Shown one piece after another: positions 1-5,826 of a stretch of 7,989 bases of DNA. Made by a program: the position numbers and the translations under genes. The stretch comes from Peribacter sp964404805 (lineage in GTDB: Bacteria > Patescibacteriota > Gracilibacteria > Peribacterales > Peribacteraceae), in contig CAYOLJ010000053.1 of NCBI GenBank assembly GCA_964404805.1, positions 1 through 7,989 on the forward strand, given 5' to 3'. The number at the start of each line of letters is the position of its first letter. Within the stretch, counting starts at the first letter, position 1. Below the pieces are notes generated by a model, which did not search any database, was not told the DNA's origin, and saw nothing but the letters and a program-made list of their open reading frames with translations.

Positions 1-142
1 CAAGGTCTTCACTCACCATGCCTGAGAAGGACTCGAACGTCATGTAGTGCACGAGACCGACGAAGAGCAGCGAGAAACCGAAGCTGACGCGGGCGACAGC
101 ACCGACGATACAGGTGGGACACTGCGGAAGTTTGAGCTGCAT
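1..142 (-). CDS. Small membrane protein, N-terminal fragment (possibly DoxX-like), cut by window edge
   Basis: Reading the minus strand from an ATG at 142 gives 47 codons with no stop before the window edge; the rest lies outside. The peptide begins MQLKLPQCPTC, so it has a CxxC motif at residues 8-11. A hydrophobic stretch follows at about residues 12-33 (IVGAVARVSFGFSLLFVGLV), then HYMTFESFSGMVSEDL. A first helix containing an arginine, then a short aromatic/phenylalanine-rich turn with a glycine, resembles the start of DoxX-family membrane proteins, but 47 residues cannot settle this. The reading frame is coherent and stays open to the edge, and it lies antisense to the unlikely upstream extension of tgt, which argues that it is a real gene. 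No Shine-Dalgarno site is seen. It diverges from tgt. Confidence 0.6.
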   Translation of the reverse strand, partial: MQLKLPQCPTCIVGAVARVSFGFSLLFVGLVHYMTFESFSGMVSEDL

Positions 143-165
143 ACGAATAATGGGTAAGAAACGTC

Positions 166-199
166 CTGCAGTATGCAGAGAGCGTTGCTCTTGTACAAG
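166..199. repeat. Three abutting dyad symmetries between divergent genes
   Basis: Three inverted repeats follow one another in the 70-base divergent gap: CTGCA-gta-TGCAG (166-178), AGAGC-gtt-GCTCT (179-191) and the perfect palindrome CTTGTACAAG (190-199). The last overlaps the proposed -35 box of the leftward gene. They could be repressor half-sites. Five-base arms are common by chance, so only the abutting arrangement is notable. Confidence 0.3.
170..198 (-). promoter_or_regulatory. Candidate promoter for the leftward membrane protein gene
   Basis: On the minus strand, TTGTAC (193-198) and CATACT (170-175) are separated by exactly 17 bases. This gives a leader of about 20 bases before the ATG at 142. 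The match to TTGACA/TATAAT is only moderate (3 of 6 and 4 of 6). The -35 hexamer sits inside the 10-base palindrome CTTGTACAAG (190-199). Confidence 0.3.
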
Positions 200-206
200 A
201 TATTTG

Positions 207-237
207 TTCACAATGGACGAATTCTGCAAGGTAAAAT
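207..237 (+). promoter_or_regulatory. Possible tgt promoter implying a downstream GTG start
   Basis: TTCACA (207-212, 5 of 6 to TTGACA) and TAAAAT (232-237, 5 of 6 to TATAAT) lie 19 bases apart, a longer spacer than ideal. If real, transcription would begin near 244 and the tgt start would be the GTG at 255 rather than the ATG at 213, which falls between the two hexamers. The two models exclude each other. Confidence 0.25.
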
Positions 238-1340
238 CGAGTAATCTATCGCCCGTGTTTACACTCGCACGCACCACAGAAAGCGGCCGAAGAGGGCGCC
301 TCGAAACGGCACACGGCACCATCGAAACGCCATTCTTTCTGCCAGTGGGAACAGCGGGCGCCATGCGCGGTCTCACCCAGAGAGATCTTCATGATCTGCA
401 GGCACAGGTGCTGCTCTGTAATACGTATCATCTCCACCTTCATCCTGGCGAGGAGGTGATCGCAGCGGCAGGAGGCCTCCACACATTTATCGACTGGCAG
501 AAGCCGATTCTTACGGATTCCGGAGGCTATCAGGTGTTCTCACTGCGGGGACTGAGAAAGATATCGGATCACGGTGTGGAGTTTCGCTCTCATGCGGATG
601 GTAACAAACACTTCCTCGGTCCGCAGGAAGCGGTACAGATTCAGCACCAATTGGGTTCTGACATCATCATGTGTTTCGACGAGTGTCCGCCCTCGACGGC
701 ATCGCACAGAGAAATTGAACAGGCAGTCGATCGCACACTTCGCTGGGCAAGAATCTGCAAGACAACACATGAGAAGCTGCAGACATCTGGACGCAATTCT
801 TCACTCCTCTTTGGAATCATTCAGGGTGGACTCGAGTCCGATTTGCGCAAGAAGTGTGCCGAGGAACTGATCGCCATCGGTTTCGATGGATATGCCATCG
901 GCGGCCTTGCTGTTGGCGAGAGTGAGGAAGAAATGCTGGAAGTGCTGCGTGAGGTCGTTCCCCTCCTCCCGCCTGATCAACCCCGTTACCTCATGGGTGT
1001 TGGGGTACGGGAACAACTCAAGAAATGCGTCACTCTCGGTATCGACATGTTCGACTGTGTGCTCCCCATGCGCATCGCGCGCCACGGCACGATCCTGCTC
1101 TCTGATGGTTCTGATCTGCGCATCACGAATACAAAGTTCAAGGATGCTCACATTCCCATTGATCCGGACTCCCCTTCCGACCTCAGCCGAATGCATATGC
1201 GAAGCTACCTCCACCATCTCTTCAGAGTGCATGAACGCTATGCAGAAACTATCGCCTGCAAGCAGAATTTGGGAGTGACACTCGCGATGATGAGCGATTT
1301 ACGCAACGATTTAGACCAGAATAAGACAGAAAACACGTAA
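213..1340 (+). CDS. tgt: tRNA-guanine(34) transglycosylase, zinc-ligand-free variant
   Basis: This enzyme exchanges guanine 34 of GUN anticodons for the queuosine precursor preQ1 in bacteria. From the ATG at 213 it has 375 residues, the usual length. Seen in order: TPFFLPVGT (about 40-47), NTYHL (about 70-74), DSGGYQVFSL with proton-relay Asp102, MCFDEC with Asp156 and Cys158 of the base pocket, GIIQGG (about 204-209), GGLAVGE (about 230-236) and MFDCVLP with nucleophile Asp281. Cys158 and the valine of GGLAVG are residues typical of bacterial preQ1-type enzymes. Oddly, the C-terminal CxCxxC zinc cysteines are Ser320, Ser322 and Ser325, and the fourth ligand, normally His, is Gln351, in a gap-free alignment to the remembered Zymomonas sequence. 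The tRNA-contact loop reads LPMRIARHG rather than the usual LPTRNxRNG. Start choice: ATG 213 has no Shine-Dalgarno site; GTG 255 (361 residues) would align exactly with the E. coli N terminus and is a serious alternative. Upstream in-frame codons overlap the divergent gene. Confidence 0.93.
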   Translation: MDEFCKVKSSNLSPVFTLARTTESGRRGRLETAHGTIETPFFLPVGTAGAMRGLTQRDLHDLQAQVLLCNTYHLHLHPGEEVIAAAGGLHTFIDWQKPILTDSGGYQVFSLRGLRKISDHGVEFRSHADGNKHFLGPQEAVQIQHQLGSDIIMCFDECPPSTASHREIEQAVDRTLRWARICKTTHEKLQTSGRNSSLLFGIIQGGLESDLRKKCAEELIAIGFDGYAIGGLAVGESEEEMLEVLREVVPLLPPDQPRYLMGVGVREQLKKCVTLGIDMFDCVLPMRIARHGTILLSDGSDLRITNTKFKDAHIPIDPDSPSDLSRMHMRSYLHHLFRVHERYAETIACKQNLGVTLAMMSDLRNDLDQNKTENT

Positions 1341-1360
1341 ATATACTGCCCTAACGCAAA

Positions 1361-1389
1361 TTGCCATAAATATGAAAATATGCTAGAAT
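1361..1389 (+). promoter_or_regulatory. Strong promoter of the surface protein gene
   Basis: TTGCCA (1361-1366), a 17-base spacer and TAGAAT (1384-1389) preceded by TGC (extended -10) make the best sigma-70-type promoter in the window. It begins 21 bases after the tgt stop codon, so the surface protein has its own transcript. The predicted start near 1396 leaves about 4 bases before the GTG start codon at 1400 and no room for a Shine-Dalgarno site. Confidence 0.65.
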
Positions 1390-1399
1390 CATACCGTTA

Positions 1400-3493
1400 G
1401 TGCACATCAATACTCTCATCACCACAGGATGTCTTTCACTGATTGTCACAGTGTGCTCCGTCACGCCTGCAGAGGCAGCAGAGAGTGCATCCTTTCAGTT
1501 TACCTTCAATCCTGTTGTCACTGTTTCTCAGGACGGAGATGCTCTGTCTCTTTCGTATCGCTGGAAGGAATCTGAAATATCGTGGCAGGCACATGTGGTA
1601 GAGGAGTCGCAGCCATCAAACGAAGAAGTTGCACCTGCAGACACAACTTCCTCATCAGGCGATCGCACGAATGCTGGAGGAACGAGGAGGGCCGTAGCGA
1701 GCGTACAAGCCCCTGCACCCTCGCCTTCGCAGAATAGTCCGCAAGCGGTCGGCGCAAACCCATCCCCTCCTCCGCAAGTCGTACTCTCACCAGTGCACGC
1801 ACCATCTGCAGTCGGTGCAACTGCCGTTACAGAGATCGCTGCACGTTTTTCGGCACCGATACCAGCAGCCAAGCCCGTCCCCGTACCTGAGGCATATGTC
1901 GCTATGCACGAAGGATCTGTTCCTCCTACGAGTACGCGAGCAAACGCATCCACAGCACAACGACAAACGTATACGCAGCTCGCTGCACAACTGCTCAACA
2001 GTACTGGGCTTGGGGCAATCGGGGCGAGAAGTGCCCTCATTCTGCTTGGCAGCATCGCACTCGGTTTTTTGATCAGCCTCGTAAACTTCCGTCGCTCTAA
2101 AGCGAAGAACAAAAACCTGCACCGTAGAAAGAGCCACAGACGATTGAAGAAAACGTCACTCAGACACTTCGATACGATGCGCCCCCTCATGGGAATGAAA
2201 TTTTTCGCGATGCTCCTGCTCTGCATCATTCTTCCATCGATGGCCGCCGCACAAACGAGCGTTCCGCAGCGGTTGCACTACAGCGGTAGTCTGTACGACA
2301 GCGAGGGTGCGCCTATTGCAACACAACATTTCATGCGCTTCAGTCTGTGGACGAGTGCCGATGCACTATCCGACGATCGCACTGCAAGTGGAGCCATCAC
2401 GGTAACCGCTGCCGCATACGCCGGTTGGCAAGAAGTGCAGTCCGTCACGCCCGATGCATACGGCCAGCTTGCTGTGGAGCTTGGCAGTGTTTCGTCTCTG
2501 CCCGATTTCGGCTCGTTCTCAAGTGAACAATTACTGAATCTCGTTCTGCAGGTGGAGGTGAGAGCCGTCGATACGTCAGAAGCAGCCTTTGAGATCCTCG
2601 ATCCCGACAGCAGCGACGACACCGAAGACCGTTTCGCATTCCTCTCGGTACCGTTTGCCCTGAACGCCGACAAACTCGATCGTAGAGAAGTGGGCACGGG
2701 CAGCGGTGCGATTCCCCTTCTTGGAAGTGGCGGGCTCCTTCTTCCATCGATGGTGCCACTCGGAACGAACCAGGAGTCATTCACTATCAACGCGCAAAAT
2801 ACTGCAGCTGATTCTGTGCTCACATTCGGTAACGACCTGCTGCCTGCAACGATCAGATTCTCTGCCGAATTTAACCGGTTTGAGTTTAGTCACAATCTGT
2901 ACGTTGATGGCGATGTGACGGCATCGGGTGCACTCACTGTGCACGGCAACGCACAATTCAATTCCACTATGACGATCAATGGTGTGACGTACACATTCCC
3001 CGTAGCAGATGCTGTCTCCGGCTCCGTGCTGAAGACCAATGGCAGTGGTAACCTCAGTTGGTCTGATGATCACAATGCGCCCGCAACCACGACATTCACC
3101 GACACCACAACAGAATCTCTGACGGACGCGAATGTCGATCTCTGGGATGGAACATATCCGAACATCACGCTGTCATCACTGACACAGACTGTGCTCGTCA
3201 ACGTCATGGTCAATGGGACGGCAGATAATAACGACAATGAAACTGATGCCTTCACCATCCATCGTTCTACTGCAGAGAATCCAACGTGTGATGATCCCAT
3301 CATCGGCGGCATCTTCACAAGCACGTTCACCACGAAGAACAACAGCCCTTGGTCTGCAAGCGCCACGTTCCTCGACACTCCCTCCACGACAGATGTTGTT
3401 CGTTACACGATTTGCTCTGATACGGCATCGACCGGAACCGTGAGTAACGACACAAGCGAAATCCGTATGTCCCTCATTCAACTCGGTAACTGA
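1400..3493 (+). CDS. Exported surface protein with internal second signal peptide and fibre-like C-terminal half
   Basis: The gene encodes 697 residues from a GTG start, chosen because it gives a signal peptide and sits just after a good promoter. Residues 1-26 are a signal peptide (cleavage after AEA). Residues 27-70 look beta-rich, 71-195 are a Pro/Ala/Ser/Thr linker, 202-229 are a transmembrane helix, and 231-258 are a very basic loop (RR, HRRK, HRRLKK). Residues 260-284 then form a second complete signal-peptide-like segment (MKFFAMLLLCIILP, then AAA before Gln285). From 286 comes a module seen in many environmental bacterial surface proteins: VPQRLHYSGSLYDSEGAPI, then a strand-rich region ending FAFLSVPFALNADKL. 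A fibre-like stretch follows (GDVTASGALTVHGNAQF, 504-520; VLKTNGSGNLSW, 543-554). The C-terminal, Thr-rich beta domain (about 560-697) contains a possible disulfide pair, Cys630 and Cys672. The exact function is unknown; cell-surface adhesion is inferred. It may be two fused genes. Confidence 0.85.
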   Translation: MHINTLITTGCLSLIVTVCSVTPAEAAESASFQFTFNPVVTVSQDGDALSLSYRWKESEISWQAHVVEESQPSNEEVAPADTTSSSGDRTNAGGTRRAVASVQAPAPSPSQNSPQAVGANPSPPPQVVLSPVHAPSAVGATAVTEIAARFSAPIPAAKPVPVPEAYVAMHEGSVPPTSTRANASTAQRQTYTQLAAQLLNSTGLGAIGARSALILLGSIALGFLISLVNFRRSKAKNKNLHRRKSHRRLKKTSLRHFDTMRPLMGMKFFAMLLLCIILPSMAAAQTSVPQRLHYSGSLYDSEGAPIATQHFMRFSLWTSADALSDDRTASGAITVTAAAYAGWQEVQSVTPDAYGQLAVELGSVSSLPDFGSFSSEQLLNLVLQVEVRAVDTSEAAFEILDPDSSDDTEDRFAFLSVPFALNADKLDRREVGTGSGAIPLLGSGGLLLPSMVPLGTNQESFTINAQNTAADSVLTFGNDLLPATIRFSAEFNRFEFSHNLYVDGDVTASGALTVHGNAQFNSTMTINGVTYTFPVADAVSGSVLKTNGSGNLSWSDDHNAPATTTFTDTTTESLTDANVDLWDGTYPNITLSSLTQTVLVNVMVNGTADNNDNETDAFTIHRSTAENPTCDDPIIGGIFTSTFTTKNNSPWSASATFLDTPSTTDVVRYTICSDTASTGTVSNDTSEIRMSLIQLGN

Positions 3494-3503
3494 TGGAGAT
3501 TCC

Positions 3504-3818
3504 TCACGCTTTGATCTTCGTCACCTCGATTTCGGTGAATCCCTGACGGTGACCGTATGTGCGACGGTAGCGCTTGCGGCGGTGCATCTTGTAGACACGG
3601 ATTTTCTCATCCCTGCCGTGTGCGAGAACTTTGGCTTCGACAGAGGCACCAGTAACAGTCGGCGTACCAACGGCAACATCGCTTTCTCCTTTTGCCATGA
3701 GAAAGACGTCCGAAAACGTCACCGTGCTTCCCGGCTCCGCCGAAAGTAACGGAACCTTGAGTTTCATCCCCTCCTCCACCTTCTCTTGAAAGCCGGCGAT
3801 CTTCACAATCGCAAACAT
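3504..3818 (-). CDS. rplU: 50S ribosomal protein bL21
   Basis: The 104-residue product is the length of bL21, a large-subunit protein that binds 23S rRNA. It begins MFAIVKIAGFQEKVEEGM, matching the family N terminus (MYAVFQSGGKQHRVSEG in E. coli, with GGKQ here AGFQ). The family signature is clear near the C terminus: VLAHGRDEKIRVYKMHRRKRYRRTYGHRQ, roughly 66-94, followed by FTEIEVTKI. The usual partner rpmA (bL27) is not adjacent. Instead the gene ends 10 bases from the convergent surface protein gene, with no hairpin between them. It has its own promoter in the 81-base gap to the GH15 gene upstream, and that promoter leaves almost no leader, so the usual leader-based translational control seems excluded. 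Confidence 0.96.
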   Translation of the reverse strand: MFAIVKIAGFQEKVEEGMKLKVPLLSAEPGSTVTFSDVFLMAKGESDVAVGTPTVTGASVEAKVLAHGRDEKIRVYKMHRRKRYRRTYGHRQGFTEIEVTKIKA

Positions 3819-3827
3819 GACCGCGAG

Positions 3828-3856
3828 AGTGTAAAGAAAGCTCTTCCTGCGGGCAA
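3828..3856 (-). promoter_or_regulatory. rplU promoter, predicted near-leaderless
   Basis: On the minus strand TTGCCC (3851-3856), a 17-base spacer and TACACT (3828-3833) precede the rplU ATG (3818) by 9 bases. The predicted start of transcription leaves a leader of only 2 or 3 bases, and no Shine-Dalgarno site exists. The -35 hexamer differs by one base from that of the surface protein promoter. Confidence 0.6.
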
Positions 3857-3899
3857 GAAGAATCTTCGGTCAGTTTGGAGGCGTTCCTGTCGCACGAGG

Positions 3900-5708
3900 T
3901 CAGGGATTTGCAAATGCACGCGAAACGGCGACGGCGCAGTTGATGAGCCCGACGTGTGTGAATGCCTGCGGAAAATTACCGAGGAAGGACTTAGTCTTCG
4001 GATCGATCTCTTCGGCGTAGAGGCCCACATGGTTACTGCAACGCATGAGTTCCTCGAAGTACTCACGGGCCTGCTCAGAGCGACCGGCAGCCAGCAGCGC
4101 TTCGACGAGCCAGAAACTGCAGAGACCAAATGCCCCTTCCTTTTTATGTTTATGGTGATTGCTTGAGCGGTACACGAAAGGCCCATCTGTGAGCTCCCGC
4201 ACAATCACATCAAGTGTCGACAGTGCTTTAGGGTCATCGGGGGGCAAGAAGCCGAGTAACGGAAAGAGGAGAGCCGTTGCATCGAGCACATCGGATCCGA
4301 AAGACTGTGTGAAGGCATCGAGACGCGGATTCCAGCCTTGCTCGAGCACAAGCGACTGAATGGCATCGCACTCCTTCTGCCATCGCTCAGTATCCACCTG
4401 CCAGCCGTGCGTCTTTGCCAGGCGTAGTCCGTGGTCGATAGCGACCCAACACATGACTTTAGAGTGGGTGTAATGCTTGGGAGGCTGCCGGAGTTCCCAG
4501 ATACCGTTATCGGGCTCCTCCCAGATCTCACAGACGTAGTCCACAATATCGCGCAGTACCCCACTGAGCCCATGATCGACTTTCGGATGCAACTCTTCTG
4601 CCAGAAACACCGTGCGTAGGATTTCACCGTACACATCGCTCTGGCGCTGGGTTGACGCGGCATTGCCGATGCGCACTGGCCGGGAATCGGCGTATCCTCG
4701 TAAATGTGATAATTCCTGTTCGGGCGTGAGCGTGGCCGCATGGAGTGGGTAGAGCACTTGTAAATCTGCCGGTCGGCGGCCGCCCGCGAGCAGGAGGTCC
4801 GTAAGCCACTCCAGAAATTCGCGGGCATCGTAGAAGTGACCGATAGAGCAGAGTGCCTGCACAGTGAACGACGTGTCGCGGATCCAGTTGAACCGATAGT
4901 CCCAGTTATCCGATCCACCGATAACCTCGGGCAGGGATGTTGTCGCTGCTGCGGCAATCCCCTTCCCTCCTGCGAGGATTTTGAGGGTGATGCACGATCG
5001 ATCAACATGAGACTGCCACTCGGGCAGAATGTGACAACCGTGACCGTGGCCGGCATCAATCCACTGGTTCCAGTAATCCTTAGTGCGTTCGAGGCTGCGC
5101 AAAGCAGGGGGAACATCGATTCGTTCCACGGAACCGTACGTGCAGATGAACGTGAGGGACTGACCAGAACGCAGTGTGTGTTGCGCTGTCATGCCGTTGC
5201 CGTCGGCAGGCGAAAAGGCCAGTGACGTGTGCAAACGTAAGATATCTGAAGGAGATGAGGCAATGATACTGCCGTCAGAAGCCGCCTCGAGCGCTGTTGC
5301 ATCGCGCGCGTAATTCAGACGTGGATTGAAACTGACCGAAATCTCCACTGACCCCTCTGTACACCGCACAAGTCGATAGAGTGCCGGCAACTTGTGGTGC
5401 TCCTCCTCTTCTGAGCTAAACCCGCCCATGTGCATCCAGTCGGTAATTTCGATAACGCCTTGGTCGGTCGAAAACGTCGTGAGCAGGATGGCGGTGTTCT
5501 CGATGTACTCCTGTCGCGCAGTGGTGGAACTGCTTGTTGGATGAATCGAAAAGAAGCCACCACGCTCCGGATCGAGCAGTGACGCAAACACACTGGGAGA
5601 ATCCAAACGCGGTAGGCAGCACCAGTCAATCGTGCCGTCGGTGCGCACGAGCGCACAGCTCCCAAGGTTGCCGATAAAGCCGTGCTGTTCGATAGGAGGA
5701 AAATCCAT
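3900..5708 (-). CDS. GH15 family glycoside hydrolase (trehalase or glucoamylase type)
   Basis: This is a complete 602-residue protein of the usual length for bacterial and archaeal GH15 enzymes with an N-terminal beta-sandwich (trehalase-like N domain, about 3-200; note ALVRTDGTIDWCCLPRLDSP at 19-38). The (alpha/alpha)6 catalytic domain follows: GGSDNWDYRFNWIRDTSFT (264-282), then NGIWELRQPP with the likely general acid Glu405, HSKVMCWVAIDHGLRLA (415-431), GLYAEEIDP with the likely general base Glu566, and the conserved close GNFPQAFTHVGLIN (577-590). No signal peptide, so it should be cytoplasmic. The family inverts alpha-glucosidic bonds. Members with this architecture include mycobacterial and archaeal trehalases as well as glucoamylases, so the substrate is not fixed by sequence alone. 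The divergent otsA favours trehalose or a trehalose-related glucan (inference). Start: the ATG at 5708 matches the family N terminus (PPIEQHGFIGNLGSCALV). Confidence 0.93.
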   Translation of the reverse strand: MDFPPIEQHGFIGNLGSCALVRTDGTIDWCCLPRLDSPSVFASLLDPERGGFFSIHPTSSSTTARQEYIENTAILLTTFSTDQGVIEITDWMHMGGFSSEEEEHHKLPALYRLVRCTEGSVEISVSFNPRLNYARDATALEAASDGSIIASSPSDILRLHTSLAFSPADGNGMTAQHTLRSGQSLTFICTYGSVERIDVPPALRSLERTKDYWNQWIDAGHGHGCHILPEWQSHVDRSCITLKILAGGKGIAAAATTSLPEVIGGSDNWDYRFNWIRDTSFTVQALCSIGHFYDAREFLEWLTDLLLAGGRRPADLQVLYPLHAATLTPEQELSHLRGYADSRPVRIGNAASTQRQSDVYGEILRTVFLAEELHPKVDHGLSGVLRDIVDYVCEIWEEPDNGIWELRQPPKHYTHSKVMCWVAIDHGLRLAKTHGWQVDTERWQKECDAIQSLVLEQGWNPRLDAFTQSFGSDVLDATALLFPLLGFLPPDDPKALSTLDVIVRELTDGPFVYRSSNHHKHKKEGAFGLCSFWLVEALLAAGRSEQAREYFEELMRCSNHVGLYAEEIDPKTKSFLGNFPQAFTHVGLINCAVAVSRAFANP

Positions 5709-5717
5709 GTCATCACC

Positions 5718-5746
5718 AGAGTACGAATGTGCCTTGAATTAGGGAA
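5718..5746 (-). promoter_or_regulatory. GH15 gene promoter, candidate
   Basis: On the minus strand TTCCCT (5741-5746), a 17-base spacer and TACTCT (5718-5723) lie 9 bases before the ATG at 5708. The hexamers are weak by E. coli standards, but the geometry is identical to that of the other promoters here. The 9-base gap contains GGTGAT, which could pair with the 16S rRNA 3' end at a suitable distance; if transcription starts earlier than predicted, this gene would have a conventional ribosome binding site. Confidence 0.4.
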
Positions 5747-5781
5747 AGGAATGAGATTGCACGTTCGAAAAAAAATGCCAC

Positions 5782-5807
5782 TGATGCTTCCGCATCACGC
5801 ACGGAAG
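5782..5807. repeat. Overlapping dyads at the otsA -35 region (candidate operator)
   Basis: Two perfect six-base-arm dyads overlap: TGATGC-TTCC-GCATCA (5782-5797) and CTTCCG-N9-CGGAAG (5787-5792 with 5802-5807). Both cover the proposed otsA -35 hexamer and reach into its spacer, where a repressor would block polymerase. An eight-base A-tract (5768-5775) lies just upstream and could act as an UP-like element. No known regulator family is recognised from the arms. Confidence 0.35.
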
Positions 5808-5816
5808 AAGTATCAT
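5788..5816 (+). promoter_or_regulatory. otsA promoter, candidate, predicted near-leaderless
   Basis: TTCCGC (5788-5793), a 17-base spacer and TATCAT (5811-5816) lie 10 bases before the ATG at 5827. The -10 match is good (5 of 6); the -35 match is weak. No Shine-Dalgarno site precedes the ATG. It is arranged back to back with the GH15 promoter, with 41 bases between the two -35 boxes, so both could share one regulator. Confidence 0.45.
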
Positions 5817-5826
5817 AGATGCAGCA

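Noticed and set aside
114..212. Upstream extension of tgt to a GTG at 114
   Set aside because: The extra 33 residues are Cys- and Arg-rich, have no family counterpart, and overlap the coherent membrane protein gene on the other strand.
143..254. preQ1 riboswitch upstream of tgt
   Set aside because: No H-type pseudoknot-like arrangement with an A-rich tail could be made out, and the likely leader is too short.
1528..2229. A 233-residue open frame antisense to the surface protein gene
   Set aside because: The plus-strand frame has a signal peptide, a good promoter and coherent topology; the antisense product is Ala/Cys-rich with no recognisable feature.
3857..3867. Dyad GAAGA-A-TCTTC as a terminator for GH15
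   Set aside because: A one-base loop is not workable in RNA, there is no following T-run, and it sits beside the rplU -35 box.
4205..5116. A 303-residue open frame on the minus strand
   Set aside because: It lies wholly inside the GH15 gene in another frame; its product is low-complexity Arg/Ser-rich and matches nothing, while GH15 is conserved along its whole length.
5709..5717. GGTGAT as a definite Shine-Dalgarno site for the GH15 gene
   Set aside because: It could pair with the 16S rRNA end, but the candidate -10 box directly before it would leave it outside or at the very edge of the transcript, so it is mentioned only as an alternative.
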